Shown here one piece after another: positions 1 to 8,391 of a stretch of DNA of 64,000 nucleotides. The stretch's first letter is position 1, and each line of letters opens with the position of its first letter. The stretch is from Photobacterium arenosum. Its GTDB lineage: Bacteria; Pseudomonadota; Gammaproteobacteria; Enterobacterales; Vibrionaceae. The translations under genes and the position numbers were made by a program. The DNA is taken from positions 62,001 through 126,000 of the forward strand of contig NZ_JACYTP010000002.1 in NCBI RefSeq assembly GCF_014841115.1, written 5' to 3'. A model generated the notes under the pieces. It had not been told where the DNA came from. It did not search any database and saw only the letters and a program-made list of their open reading frames with translations.

Positions 1-670
1 GAATCTGGCTGATGCTCAGGTCTTCAGTGTAACCATTGATAGGTTTCAGTAGCAAAGACTGGTTAGGGTGGGCCAGGAACGTATTATCCTGGGTGTTGAT
101 GAGCATGGCGTAGGCATTTTTACCTGCATCCAGGCTGATCACATCGGAAATCAGTTGATCAATCAGTACATCGGAGCCAATAACGGCTGCAAGCTGGCCA
201 TTCTTTTTGACAGGCTCAGCCAGAGTCACCAGTAACGCGTTAGTAATGGCATCACGATAGGCGGTTGTAATAATAGGTTTGTTAGCCGATTTGGCATCTA
301 TATACCAGGGACGCTGGCGGGGATCGTAACCTGCCCGGTTTCGCTCAGGGTAGGAGCGGAACATTTCACCGGCGGACGTGCCGAAATACATTTCATCAAA
401 GCCACCGGCAATGCGAGCCTGCTGCAGGTATGGCACAGGATCTGAGGTTTCCAGGTAAGGTTTGATAGCACTGGTGATACTGCGACGGATCTCAATCCAG
501 TCACTGATCCCTTTAGTCGCTGTTTTGCTCAAGCTGTCGGCACGGCTAAAAATGCTGTTTTGTGTCTGTTGATAAAGTTGGTTTGCGGCCAGCCATGTCA
601 GCGCGGTTGCCATAACCACGACGGCAGATAAGCTGGCTCCTATGAGTTTTTGTTTTAGGGTCAGTTTCAT
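1..670 (-). CDS. Methyl-accepting chemotaxis protein, N-terminal part (cut by window edge)
   Basis: The reading frame runs off the left edge; about 223 N-terminal codons are visible, starting at the ATG whose complement is at 668-670. The protein begins [14 protein letters not shown] and has one transmembrane segment (about residues 8-30), then a periplasmic double-Cache sensor with the typical motif GYDPRQRPWY. It is a close paralogue of the receptor at 5889-7772, matching it almost residue for residue in long stretches; by that comparison HAMP and signalling domains lie outside the window. Cache receptors bind small ligands, often amino or organic acids, and control CheA through CheW; the ligand here cannot be read from sequence. 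Confidence 0.9.
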   Translation of the reverse strand, partial: MKLTLKQKLIGASLSAVVVMATALTWLAANQLYQQTQNSIFSRADSLSKTATKGISDWIEIRRSITSAIKPYLETSDPVPYLQQARIAGGFDEMYFGTSAGEMFRSYPERNRAGYDPRQRPWYIDAKSANKPIITTAYRDAITNALLVTLAEPVKKNGQLAAVIGSDVLIDQLISDVISLDAGKNAYAMLINTQDNTFLAHPNQSLLLKPINGYTEDLSISQI

Positions 671-1183
671 GATGAGTCTCAATGGATGGAACAGAAGCTG
701 ATATCAATGTTTTTACTTTTCGTTGCACAAAAAATGTGACAAATGAGGAAAAACAGTACGGAGAATTCTATATAGCTATACGACGGTTGTATATGGAAAT
801 TTAACTTTTTAACATGACTGATTATTGACGCTTTTTTGGTTGAAAATTTGTCACTTTGAGGTGCTTGCAGCGGGTGTTAAGACGGAAAGGATAAGATGAA
901 GGAGAATATTTTGTTTAACATGAGCTTACAGTTGTAACAACTATTGCATCTGATAAAAAACGTAAAAATGAAACAATATATTATCGGAGCTTTATTAGTG
1001 ACATGAAACACAGCAAAGTAACTTGTGTTTAAATATCTGATTTCCATGATTATAGTTATTTAATATTTAAATTGTTATCAATGGGTAAAATAACGTCTTA
1101 ATTATCAATAAGTGCACTCTGTTGACTATTGTCATAGTTGAATATAGCATCCGTTGTTTTGGTCATATAACAAGGATGTAACA
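671..1183. other. AT-rich intergenic region between divergent genes
   Basis: This gap separates the leftward chemoreceptor from the rightward PP-loop gene. The first 180 bases or so resemble the region upstream of the second chemoreceptor (shared GGATGGAACAGA, ACGACGG and a T-rich block), so the duplication that gave the two receptors included their upstream DNA. The remaining part is very AT-rich and presumably holds promoters for both directions. No clear operator, RNA gene or small ORF was recognised. Confidence 0.6.
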
Positions 1184-1894
1184 ATGGATATAAAGACAAA
1201 TTATGAAGACGGGAAACGCCCACAACTCGTTATGTTTACCGGTGGAAGAGACAGTACTCTTGCCGCCAGTTATTTAATGTTAAACGGCATTCCGGTTCAC
1301 TTATTTACTGCCAATAGTGGTTGTGGGCTACATAGAAAACTATTGCCTTTACGTGTGGAAGAATTAAAAAACAGATTTGGTGATTTGGTAGTAACACATC
1401 AAGTGGTTGATATTAGTGGTAGTTTCAGAAGTATTGCGATAGAGAATATTGAAAGCGATTTTGCCAGGTACAAGAAGAACCTGATATTACTGGGTGAAAA
1501 AATGGCGATTCATGCCCACGTTATTGATTATTGTACAAGGAATGGTATTGAAGTGATCAACGATGGCATCGTTGAATATCAAAAAGAATTTCCAGAGCAA
1601 CGTTTAGTGGCGAAAGACTATTTCGTTGATTATATGAAACGGTTTGGTATTACGTATAACAGCCCTATTTATCATATGGCTCAGTCACAAGATGAAGTAA
1701 AGTACCGTTTACTGCAATTAGGACTGTCGACAAAATCACTGGAAGGTGTGTCGATTTTTGGCGATTCAGCGACCATTGCTTCCGATGAAACGATTTTGGA
1801 ATATTTGGCTGAAAAGGAAAGTCTGTGTGATGACATCATTCATTTTCTGTCAGGTAGCCTTAAAAACTACCAAGAATTGAGACAAGCTTCCTGA
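1184..1894 (+). CDS. PP-loop ATP pyrophosphatase family protein
   Basis: A 236-residue protein with an N-terminal PP-loop FTGGRDST (residues 18-25), the ATP-binding signature of N-type ATP pyrophosphatases such as QueC, ThiI, MnmA and GMP synthetase. Members adenylate a carbonyl oxygen or carboxylate so that sulfur or nitrogen can replace it. The rest has no domain I recognise with confidence; the fold order looks closer to QueC than to MnmA. The ATG at 1184 is preferred to a TTG 30 bases upstream because AAGGA sits 7 bases before it. It heads a three-gene block with a Nudix-HAD fusion and a cysteine-desulfurase-like enzyme. The gene is visibly AT-richer than its surroundings, which suggests horizontal gain. 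Substrate unknown. Confidence 0.8.
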   Translation: MDIKTNYEDGKRPQLVMFTGGRDSTLAASYLMLNGIPVHLFTANSGCGLHRKLLPLRVEELKNRFGDLVVTHQVVDISGSFRSIAIENIESDFARYKKNLILLGEKMAIHAHVIDYCTRNGIEVINDGIVEYQKEFPEQRLVAKDYFVDYMKRFGITYNSPIYHMAQSQDEVKYRLLQLGLSTKSLEGVSIFGDSATIASDETILEYLAEKESLCDDIIHFLSGSLKNYQELRQAS

Positions 1895-1942
1895 ATGTAT
1901 TGATACATCTGTATCCATATGTTTAACAATGCATTATCCATC

Positions 1943-1970
1943 TAAGAGTGTTGTTAATACAGCACTCTTA
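1943..1970 (+). other. Intergenic hairpin inside the accessory block
   Basis: TAAGAGTGTTG and CAGCACTCTTA form an 11-bp stem with one G-U pair around a six-base loop. Only a weak T-rich stretch follows. It lies between the PP-loop gene and the Nudix-HAD gene, so it may act as a leaky terminator, attenuator or mRNA-stability element. Confidence 0.5.
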
Positions 1971-1996
1971 TTGATTTGCGAAAAGTGACGCTGAAA

Positions 1997-3196
1997 ATGA
2001 AAACGATAAGAAAATATGCTGCGGCTATATGCCGGGCAGGACAAATATTACTGGTCAGAAAAAAAGGGACAGATATGTTTATCTCTCCAGGGGGTAAACC
2101 CGAAGCCGGTGAAACAAAAAAGGAATGCCTTGAGCGGGAGTTAGGTGAAGAGCTTGGCGTAAGCCTGGTGAGAGCTGAGTATTTGGGTACTTTTACACGA
2201 AAGAGTGCTTTTGAAGATGCCTTGGTGGAGATTGATGTTGATACTGTGACAATATTTGGTCTGCCAAAGCCATGTTCTGAAATTGAAGAGATAGCCTGGG
2301 TTGATGGAGAACACTTGGCAAATGGCATGGCGGTGGGCAGTATTTTTGCTATTGATGTTATTCCTTCTTTGATCAGAGATGGATTAGTCAGGCAATCAGC
2401 AAAGAAAATCAATAAGGCACTTCCCAACATGCTGGTGTTTGATATTGACGGCACGATTGCCGACGGCGGAGTCGTCAGTAACAAAATGAAAGCAGCGCTC
2501 CAAAAAATCAAACAAGATCCGTCATCCCGTTTGGCATTTGCTACATCCCGTGCTCCCAGAGGAGCCAGAAAAGCATTAGGCGATCTGATCAGTGAAGTCC
2601 CTGTTATCTGCTGTAATGGTTCTATCATATTAGATGAAACACAGAAGCAGACTTTTGTGTCCGGTTTGTCGCAACAAGACGTGAATACAATTGTTCAGTT
2701 CCTGGAAGAAAATGGTGTGAGCTACTTTCTGGAGTACGGGGATAAGTTTGCGATTCATGGTGACGAGTCATTGTATCCGGAAATGCTTGCCTATGAAGAT
2801 AAACTGACGCTGGACAAAGAGAGCCCGTGGTGGGATCAGGGGGTGATAAAAATATCTTGTCGCTCAGCGAATATTCAGAAAAAAATCATGCCACTGTATA
2901 AAGATATCAGAGATGGGGTCGCATTTAATTTTCATGGTGATGATACCGCAGAGCTGAATTGCTACTTTACAGATAAATACAAAGCACTGAGTTTAGTCAG
3001 CGGAATCGAGCACTCTAACCTTATCTGTTTCGGCAATGATGACAATGATTTTACTTTGTTATCGAATGCTTCTGAAGGTTATGTCATAGGCGATGAGCTG
3101 GTTGGATTAGAAAACAGCATGAACGTGTCACGTTTGAGCCGAAATGATGACCTAATTATTGATATTATCAGTCAGCGCTTAGAAGGGCATAAATAA
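1997..3196 (+). CDS. Nudix hydrolase-HAD phosphatase fusion protein
   Basis: A 399-residue two-domain enzyme. Residues about 5-125 carry a perfect Nudix box (G33, E39, R47-E48, E51-E52, G54), the Mg-binding site of nucleoside-diphosphate-linked hydrolases. Residues about 144-395 form a Cof-type HAD phosphatase: motif I DIDGT (149-153, with nucleophile D149), motif II TSR (183-185), a lysine in TDKYKA (325-330), and motif IV GNDDND (346-351). All catalytic residues are present in both halves. A plausible joint reaction is NTP or NDP to NMP, then NMP to nucleoside, but this is inference. ATG 1997 gives a natural Nudix start; an in-frame TTG at 1976 would add seven residues, and no strong ribosome site separates them. 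Downstream gene follows after one base. Confidence 0.85.
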   Translation: MKTIRKYAAAICRAGQILLVRKKGTDMFISPGGKPEAGETKKECLERELGEELGVSLVRAEYLGTFTRKSAFEDALVEIDVDTVTIFGLPKPCSEIEEIAWVDGEHLANGMAVGSIFAIDVIPSLIRDGLVRQSAKKINKALPNMLVFDIDGTIADGGVVSNKMKAALQKIKQDPSSRLAFATSRAPRGARKALGDLISEVPVICCNGSIILDETQKQTFVSGLSQQDVNTIVQFLEENGVSYFLEYGDKFAIHGDESLYPEMLAYEDKLTLDKESPWWDQGVIKISCRSANIQKKIMPLYKDIRDGVAFNFHGDDTAELNCYFTDKYKALSLVSGIEHSNLICFGNDDNDFTLLSNASEGYVIGDELVGLENSMNVSRLSRNDDLIIDIISQRLEGHK

Positions 3197-3197
3197 A

Positions 3198-4145
3198 GTG
3201 ACTGAGACAATCATGTTGCCAGACTCCTCGTCAGTACACCCGGATCTCGTCAAATCGTTTAGAGCGGATCTGAAAGGAAAAGCATACTATAAAACGTATT
3301 ACCAACTGAAATTGGATGTTAAGGAAAAACTGAAAAACATATATTGCCCTGAGCATGATGTATTCATGTTTACCAATACAACGGAGTGTCTGGTCAATTT
3401 GTTATTTGCTTGCCAGTTAAATAATCTTGGGATCAATATTGATACTAAGGGTGAGCAGCACTATCCGCAATACCATCATTTATTTCAATTGTTCTCTGAA
3501 ATGAATACGAGCAGTGAGTGTCCTGAGATACAGCTGGTGACGCATCTGTCGCCAGTGACAGGCAATCTTCTGGATTTAAGTCAGTTGAATGGTCATTCAA
3601 TACTGGCAGTAGATGGTGCGCAGACATTTGCTACCGTGCACCATAGCGATCTTATTAAACACTCTGATGTCTTCTTTGCACCTCTTCATAAGCATGCCGG
3701 GTTACATATTGGTATTGCTTTGATAGGTATTAAACGTTCCCATCCGTTAAATCAGGTTCTTAGCAGTACGCTGGAAACAGCCAGCTCAGGGGCTCGTTCA
3801 TTGCTGGATTTAATCGCGCTGGAAAAGCGGCTGTCCTCCACTTCGCCGCAATGTTTCAATAAGGCTTTTATCCATATCTCACCCAGAATCCAGGCCCTGC
3901 TCAATCTGAACGGTGTAACAGTGATTTCTTCCGATAACAGCCACATGGTCGTGATTGAGTGCCAGTCGGCAGTATTAAGGCAGAAGCTGGCTGCATTTTT
4001 TTCATGTCAGCCGATAAAAAACACCGATCGCCTTCGTATTTCAGTCAACCACATGACGGATGACAGACATCACAGTGTTGATTTTTCTGAGTTGTTTTAT
4101 CAGTCACTCAGGTTAATCCTCGATGAGGATAACCATGTTAAGTAA
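3198..4145 (+). CDS. Class V PLP-dependent enzyme, cysteine-desulfurase-like
   Basis: A 315-residue protein with the landmarks of fold-type I class V aminotransferases: TNTTE near residue 59 (phosphate loop), VTHLSPVTG (114-122), VDGAQ (138-142, pyridine-nitrogen Asp and Gln), and LHK (163-165) where Lys165 should carry PLP. Near the C-terminus, SCQP (269-272) followed by RLRISVNH aligns with the catalytic-cysteine loop and tail of SufS-type desulfurases, putting Cys270 at the sulfur-accepting position. It is shorter than SufS or IscS (about 400). A GTG start one base after the previous stop indicates translational coupling; ATG 3213 is an alternative. Role as sulfur donor for the neighbouring PP-loop enzyme is inferred. 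Confidence 0.75.
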   Translation: MTETIMLPDSSSVHPDLVKSFRADLKGKAYYKTYYQLKLDVKEKLKNIYCPEHDVFMFTNTTECLVNLLFACQLNNLGINIDTKGEQHYPQYHHLFQLFSEMNTSSECPEIQLVTHLSPVTGNLLDLSQLNGHSILAVDGAQTFATVHHSDLIKHSDVFFAPLHKHAGLHIGIALIGIKRSHPLNQVLSSTLETASSGARSLLDLIALEKRLSSTSPQCFNKAFIHISPRIQALLNLNGVTVISSDNSHMVVIECQSAVLRQKLAAFFSCQPIKNTDRLRISVNHMTDDRHHSVDFSELFYQSLRLILDEDNHVK

Positions 4146-4368
4146 AGGACATTATCTGGGGCAGGCCTGATGCAGCCGACACCTTTTCCATAGCGGTGAT
4201 TGGCTATCTCATCGCAGACCAAAGCTCAGTCTGTTTGCTCATCTTGATTTATTGCTGATTGTTATCAGTGGATTAATGAATGTAAGGCATAGGACGAGAA
4301 TGCTAGCTAGACGGGCAAGGCACAGGTGACAGGGATCAGGATAAACATTCTGACTATTAATTGCATAT

Positions 4369-4408
4369 AGATGTTTAGACGTCTGGATGTTGACACGTTT
4401 GGATGTAA
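4369..4408 (+). promoter_or_regulatory. MetJ operator: five tandem met boxes
   Basis: Five contiguous 8-bp units read AGATGTTT, AGACGTCT, GGATGTTG, ACACGTTT and GGATGTAA; the second is the exact MetJ consensus. MetJ with S-adenosylmethionine binds tandem met boxes cooperatively and represses methionine genes. The array ends 45 bases before the transporter start codon, in the position expected for a promoter operator. Confidence 0.85.
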
Positions 4409-4453
4409 GTTTTAGGCTATGCGACCAATTCGGAACAATACCCTGTAGAGATA

Positions 4454-5818
4454 ATGTCGCACGCCAAACCACACACACTTTCAGACTCACCGTCTCCTTC
4501 TGCTCTGGCACTGCTGCCTTTGGCTGTTTTTCTGTCTCTCTTTATTGGTGTAGGCAGCTACCTGACCTGGCAGGGTGTTGATTTTGCCTTCTATCAGTTA
4601 CCGGCCCCTGTTGCGGCTTTGCCTGCAATACTGATTGCTATTGTGTTGAGCAAAGAGGCGCTCAATAAAACTATTGAAGATTTCATGCGTGGTGTGGGTC
4701 ACAGCGATATCATAGCCATGTGTATGATTTATTTGCTGGCCGGTGCGTTTGCGGCAGTGGCGAAAGCAACGGGTGGGGTTGATGCCACCGTCAATCTCGG
4801 TTTGTCCTTATTACCACCCAGCCTGATATTGCCGGGTATTTTTGTCATCGCGGCCTTTATTGCCACGGCAATGGGTACCTCTATGGGCACGATTGCAGCG
4901 GTGGCGCCTGTGGCGTTGGGTATTGCAGATACGGCCGATCTGGATATCGCTCTGACAGCCGGTGTGGTGCTCAGTGGTGCCATGTTCGGCGATAATTTGT
5001 CGATTATCTCTGATACCACTATCGCCGCAACCCGCTCTCAGGGCTGTGCGATGCGCGATAAGTTCCGCGAGAACATCGCGATTGCGCTGCCAGCGGCGCT
5101 GGCGGCCATCTTGCTGTTTCTTTTCCACTCCTCACCGTCTGAAGCACCGACTGTCACCAGCATAGAATGGCTCAAGGTCTTGCCCTATATCACGATTCTG
5201 GTACTTGCTGTGTCCGGCGTTAATGTTTTTGTTGTACTGAGCCTGGGCATTATTCTGGCTGGCGGTGTGGGTTTATTGTCAGTGTCTGATTACAGTCTGG
5301 CTAGCTGGAGCAAAGATATCTATACCGGGTTTGGCAACATGCAGGAAATCTTCCTGTTATCTCTGCTGATTGGCGGTATGAGCGAACTGATGCGTCGTCA
5401 GGGAGGGCTGGCATTTCTGACGCTGTTAGTCAGTAAACTGATCGGCGGTTTCAGTAAAAAATCAGGCGGTGATCAGTCGCAAAGAGCGAGCGAAATGGGC
5501 ATTGCGGGGCTGGTCAGCCTGACCAATGTCTGCACGGCCAACAACACTGTGGCTATTATCGTCGCAGGCGGCGTTGCCCGTGAACTGGCAGAACAAAATG
5601 CAGTGACGCCACGTCGCTCTGCCAGCTTGCTGGATATATTCTCATGCGTTATTCAGGGTGTGCTGCCTTATGGTGCGCAGGCGCTGTTGCTGGGTTCTGT
5701 CTTTGGGCTGTCGCCATTAGCGGTTGTCAGCCATTCCTATTATTGTTTCTTTCTGGCTGCCAGTGCGCTGATCGCAGTGTTTGTGAAGCATCAGCAGCGC
5801 CAGGCCGTAACCGCCTAA
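4454..5818 (+). CDS. metT: NhaC-family transporter, probable methionine transporter MetT
   Basis: A 454-residue, highly hydrophobic protein with about 11-12 membrane segments. The motif FGDNLSIISDTTIAATRSQG near residue 180 is characteristic of the NhaC antiporter superfamily. Homology alone would give a Na+/H+ antiporter. However, five met boxes lie directly upstream, and MetJ-controlled NhaC-like permeases in Vibrionaceae and Shewanella have been predicted by regulon analysis to be methionine transporters (MetT). I therefore call it MetT, with sodium coupling likely. ATG 4454 lies close to GAGA. It ends at a strong terminator shared with the convergent chemoreceptor gene. Confidence 0.75.
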   Translation: MSHAKPHTLSDSPSPSALALLPLAVFLSLFIGVGSYLTWQGVDFAFYQLPAPVAALPAILIAIVLSKEALNKTIEDFMRGVGHSDIIAMCMIYLLAGAFAAVAKATGGVDATVNLGLSLLPPSLILPGIFVIAAFIATAMGTSMGTIAAVAPVALGIADTADLDIALTAGVVLSGAMFGDNLSIISDTTIAATRSQGCAMRDKFRENIAIALPAALAAILLFLFHSSPSEAPTVTSIEWLKVLPYITILVLAVSGVNVFVVLSLGIILAGGVGLLSVSDYSLASWSKDIYTGFGNMQEIFLLSLLIGGMSELMRRQGGLAFLTLLVSKLIGGFSKKSGGDQSQRASEMGIAGLVSLTNVCTANNTVAIIVAGGVARELAEQNAVTPRRSASLLDIFSCVIQGVLPYGAQALLLGSVFGLSPLAVVSHSYYCFFLAASALIAVFVKHQQRQAVTA

Positions 5819-5836
5819 ACGCAGGCGTATCCTCAA

Positions 5837-5867
5837 ATAAAAACACCCCGATTCGGGGTGTTTTTTT
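5837..5867. terminator. Bidirectional rho-independent terminator
   Basis: AAACACCCCG and CGGGGTGTTT pair around ATT, with seven T on the right and an A-rich tract on the left. It separates the convergent metT and chemoreceptor genes and can serve both. Confidence 0.9.
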
Positions 5868-5888
5868 GGAAAGCAACTGAGTCGCAGA

Positions 5889-7772
5889 CTACAGCTTAAA
5901 GCGGCTGATTTCCTGTTGTAGCTCATGCGACAGTTCAGATAACTGCGCGGCCTGTTGTGCTGCGACACTCGCTTCCTGAGCCAGATCGTTAGAAACGTCC
6001 CGGATACTTTCAGTATTCCGGGTGATTTCTGATGTCACAGAGGATTGCTCTTCCGCAGCCGATGCAATCTGTGTTGCCATATCACTGATATTGGTAATCG
6101 CAGAAATTATCTGTGCCAGGCTGGCTGAAGCGGAATTAGCGTCATCCACACTGGTTTCCGCCAGACGGCGACTGTCACTCATAATACCGACGGCACTGCC
6201 TGTTGTTTTTTGCAGAGTTTCAATCATTTGCTGAATTTCCTGTGTCGAGGCATGTGTACGCTGGCTCAGCACGCGCACTTCATCGGCAACCACAGCAAAA
6301 CCACGACCTTGTTCGCCGGCACGGGCGGCTTCAATCGCGGCATTCAGTGCCAGCAGGTTTGTTTGTTCAGCGATGTTTTGAATGGTTGACAGAATCGTGG
6401 TGATGCTCTGCGAGTGATGATTCAGTTCACTAATGACCTCTGTTGCCGTTTCTACTTCGCTGGCCAGGCTGGTAGTTGAACTCTGACTCTGATCGACTTG
6501 CTCGGCACCATGCTGTGCAGCCTCAACGGTCTCTGCCGATGTTTTGGCCGTATTATCAGCATTGCCGGCGATTTCCTGTGTGGCTGCAGCCATTTCGTTT
6601 ATGGCGGTCGCAACCATGTTGATTTCATCCTGCTGGTGGCGAATGCGGGTGCTGCGCTCTTCCGCCTGAGAAGCCGTCTGATGTGCCTGAGAGTTCAGTG
6701 ACTGAGAAACATCCCGCAGGCGCATTACCATGCCGTGCATGTTGCCGACAAAACGGTTGAAATTATGGGCCAGCAGGCCGACTTCATCATCGCTGCGCGG
6801 CTCCAGACGTTGGGTCAGATCGCCTTCACCCGTCGCAATTTCAGCCAGTGCTTCAGACACCCGGCCCAGATCACGAAACAGGTAACCGACCAGCCAGGCC
6901 ACAGCCGCCAGCACAGCCAGCGTAATCACGATTGAAGCAAGGATCAGCCGGGTCAGCAGCTCGCTCTGGCTGGCTTCTTCCGTCGCTTTGTCCAGTTCCA
7001 GACCTAAAATCCACGGTGTACCAGGGACTTCGGTAAAGTAGAGCAGCTTCTCCTTCCCTTTGATGGTTTCATTGATAAGGGTTCGGGTGCTGACCGCTTG
7101 ATGAATGATGCTCATGCTTAATGCCGAATCGTATTTGTTGATGGATTTAAGCAGTAGCGTTTTGTTTGGGTGTGCTAAAAATGTGTTGTCCTGAGTATTG
7201 AGCAGCATTGCATAAGCATTATCACCGGCATCCATGCTGATCACATCTGAAATCATCTGATCAATCAGGACATCAGAGCCGATGACAGCAACCAACTGCC
7301 CATTTTGCTTCACAGGCTCAGCCAGTGTCACCATAGGCGCATTGGTAATCGCATCCAGATAGGCCGTGGTAATGATCGGTTGATCTGCTTTTTGAGCATC
7401 CGTGTACCAAGGGCGGACGCGGGGATCATAGCCAGCGCGGTTGCGCTCCGGATTAGAACGAACCATGTCTCCGGCTGGCGTACCGAAGTAGGTTAAATCA
7501 AAGCTGCCGGCATCCCGGGCCTGTTGCAGGTAAGGGACAGGTTCTGCAATGGTTACATAAGGTTTGACGGCACTGGTAATATCACGTCGAATATTAATCC
7601 AGTCGCTGATCCCTTTGGTTGCTGTTTTGCTCAGGCTGTCAGCCCGGTCAAAAATGCTGTTTTGGGTTTGTTCATGAAGTTGGCTTGCAGCCAGCCAGGT
7701 CAGAGCGGTAGCCATAACAACAACGGCAGATAAGCTAGCGGCTATGAGTTTTTGTTTTAGGGTTAGTTTCAT
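5889..7772 (-). CDS. Methyl-accepting chemotaxis protein (double Cache)
   Basis: A 627-residue chemoreceptor. Order: transmembrane segment (about 8-30), periplasmic double-Cache domain with [10 protein letters not shown], second membrane segment (about 278-303), HAMP, then a cytoplasmic signalling domain whose hairpin tip reads [20 protein letters not shown] and [12 protein letters not shown]. The start is the MKLTLKQ methionine; an upstream in-frame extension of 16 residues has no support and lies in DNA shared with the paralogue's upstream region. It is a near copy of the partial receptor at 1-670, and the two flank the accessory block. Ligand unknown; Cache receptors of Vibrionaceae often sense amino acids. 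Confidence 0.93.
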   Translation of the reverse strand: MKLTLKQKLIAASLSAVVVMATALTWLAASQLHEQTQNSIFDRADSLSKTATKGISDWINIRRDITSAVKPYVTIAEPVPYLQQARDAGSFDLTYFGTPAGDMVRSNPERNRAGYDPRVRPWYTDAQKADQPIITTAYLDAITNAPMVTLAEPVKQNGQLVAVIGSDVLIDQMISDVISMDAGDNAYAMLLNTQDNTFLAHPNKTLLLKSINKYDSALSMSIIHQAVSTRTLINETIKGKEKLLYFTEVPGTPWILGLELDKATEEASQSELLTRLILASIVITLAVLAAVAWLVGYLFRDLGRVSEALAEIATGEGDLTQRLEPRSDDEVGLLAHNFNRFVGNMHGMVMRLRDVSQSLNSQAHQTASQAEERSTRIRHQQDEINMVATAINEMAAATQEIAGNADNTAKTSAETVEAAQHGAEQVDQSQSSTTSLASEVETATEVISELNHHSQSITTILSTIQNIAEQTNLLALNAAIEAARAGEQGRGFAVVADEVRVLSQRTHASTQEIQQMIETLQKTTGSAVGIMSDSRRLAETSVDDANSASASLAQIISAITNISDMATQIASAAEEQSSVTSEITRNTESIRDVSNDLAQEASVAAQQAAQLSELSHELQQEISRFKL

Positions 7773-8363
7773 GAGTGGTCTCAATGGATGGAACAGAATC
7801 TGATCACCATGGTCTTTCATTATGTTGCATATAAATGTGAAAGATGGGGCAGGGAAACAACATTTGAATTCAATATCTTTAAACGACGGCCATATCCATA
7901 AACTTAAATATTAGGTGTGACTAATATTACCGTTTTTTTGGGTTAAAAGTTTGCCGGGAAAGCTTAAATGATAAATATGTGATTAATTATCTTGGTTGAT
8001 GGCCTGTTTGGTGAATAAAAAGCGGTTCAAACATTTTCGTTTTATTTAGGGGCGTGATGTATGGAAGCCTGTGTTTTTTGGAGAGGTGGGCATGTTTCCT
8101 TAGATAGGAGGTATTTATCAGCAATCCTGTAACGTCATGATGCCGGGTTCTGTATGTTATCTCGATTCCAGTGTTTGGGTCAGATACTGAAAGTCGCGTT
8201 TTCTGATATGAACCTGGTGTATGCCATTCAAAAATAAAAATGATATCGATTGCATAGTGATCCAATTAACACTATGGTGAAATCGCCTGCCACCTGGCAT
8301 TTGATTACTTTACACTGAGCACTGTTTTTGGCCACAACCACCGCCAAGGAAAGGAGGTGAGCC
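7773..8363. other. Intergenic region between divergent chemoreceptor and ushA-like genes
   Basis: About 590 bases without a convincing gene. The left end resembles the DNA upstream of the paralogous receptor at 671-850. The middle is AT-rich. A 92-codon leftward open frame (7987-8265) has no recognisable domain and no ribosome site, so it is not called. The right end leads into the strong ribosome site of a short upstream ORF. Confidence 0.55.
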
Positions 8364-8387
8364 ATGAGAGTTGACTGTGTAAGGTGA
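8364..8387 (+). CDS. Possible seven-codon upstream ORF
   Basis: ATG AGA GTT GAC TGT GTA AGG TGA follows a near-perfect Shine-Dalgarno sequence (AAGGAGGTGA at 8351-8360). Its stop lies four bases before the ATG of the nucleotidase gene, whose own ribosome site AAGGTGAT overlaps the end of this ORF. The layout suggests translational coupling or a leader peptide, but the ORF is too short to prove coding. Confidence 0.4.
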   Translation: MRVDCVR

Positions 8388-8391
8388 TGAA

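Noticed and set aside
4239..4511. 90-codon leftward ORF before metT
   Set aside because: It runs over the met-box array and the start of metT and has no recognisable domain.
7987..8265. 92-codon leftward ORF upstream of ushA
   Set aside because: No ribosome site, no domain, composition unlike neighbouring proteins; sits in AT-rich intergenic DNA.
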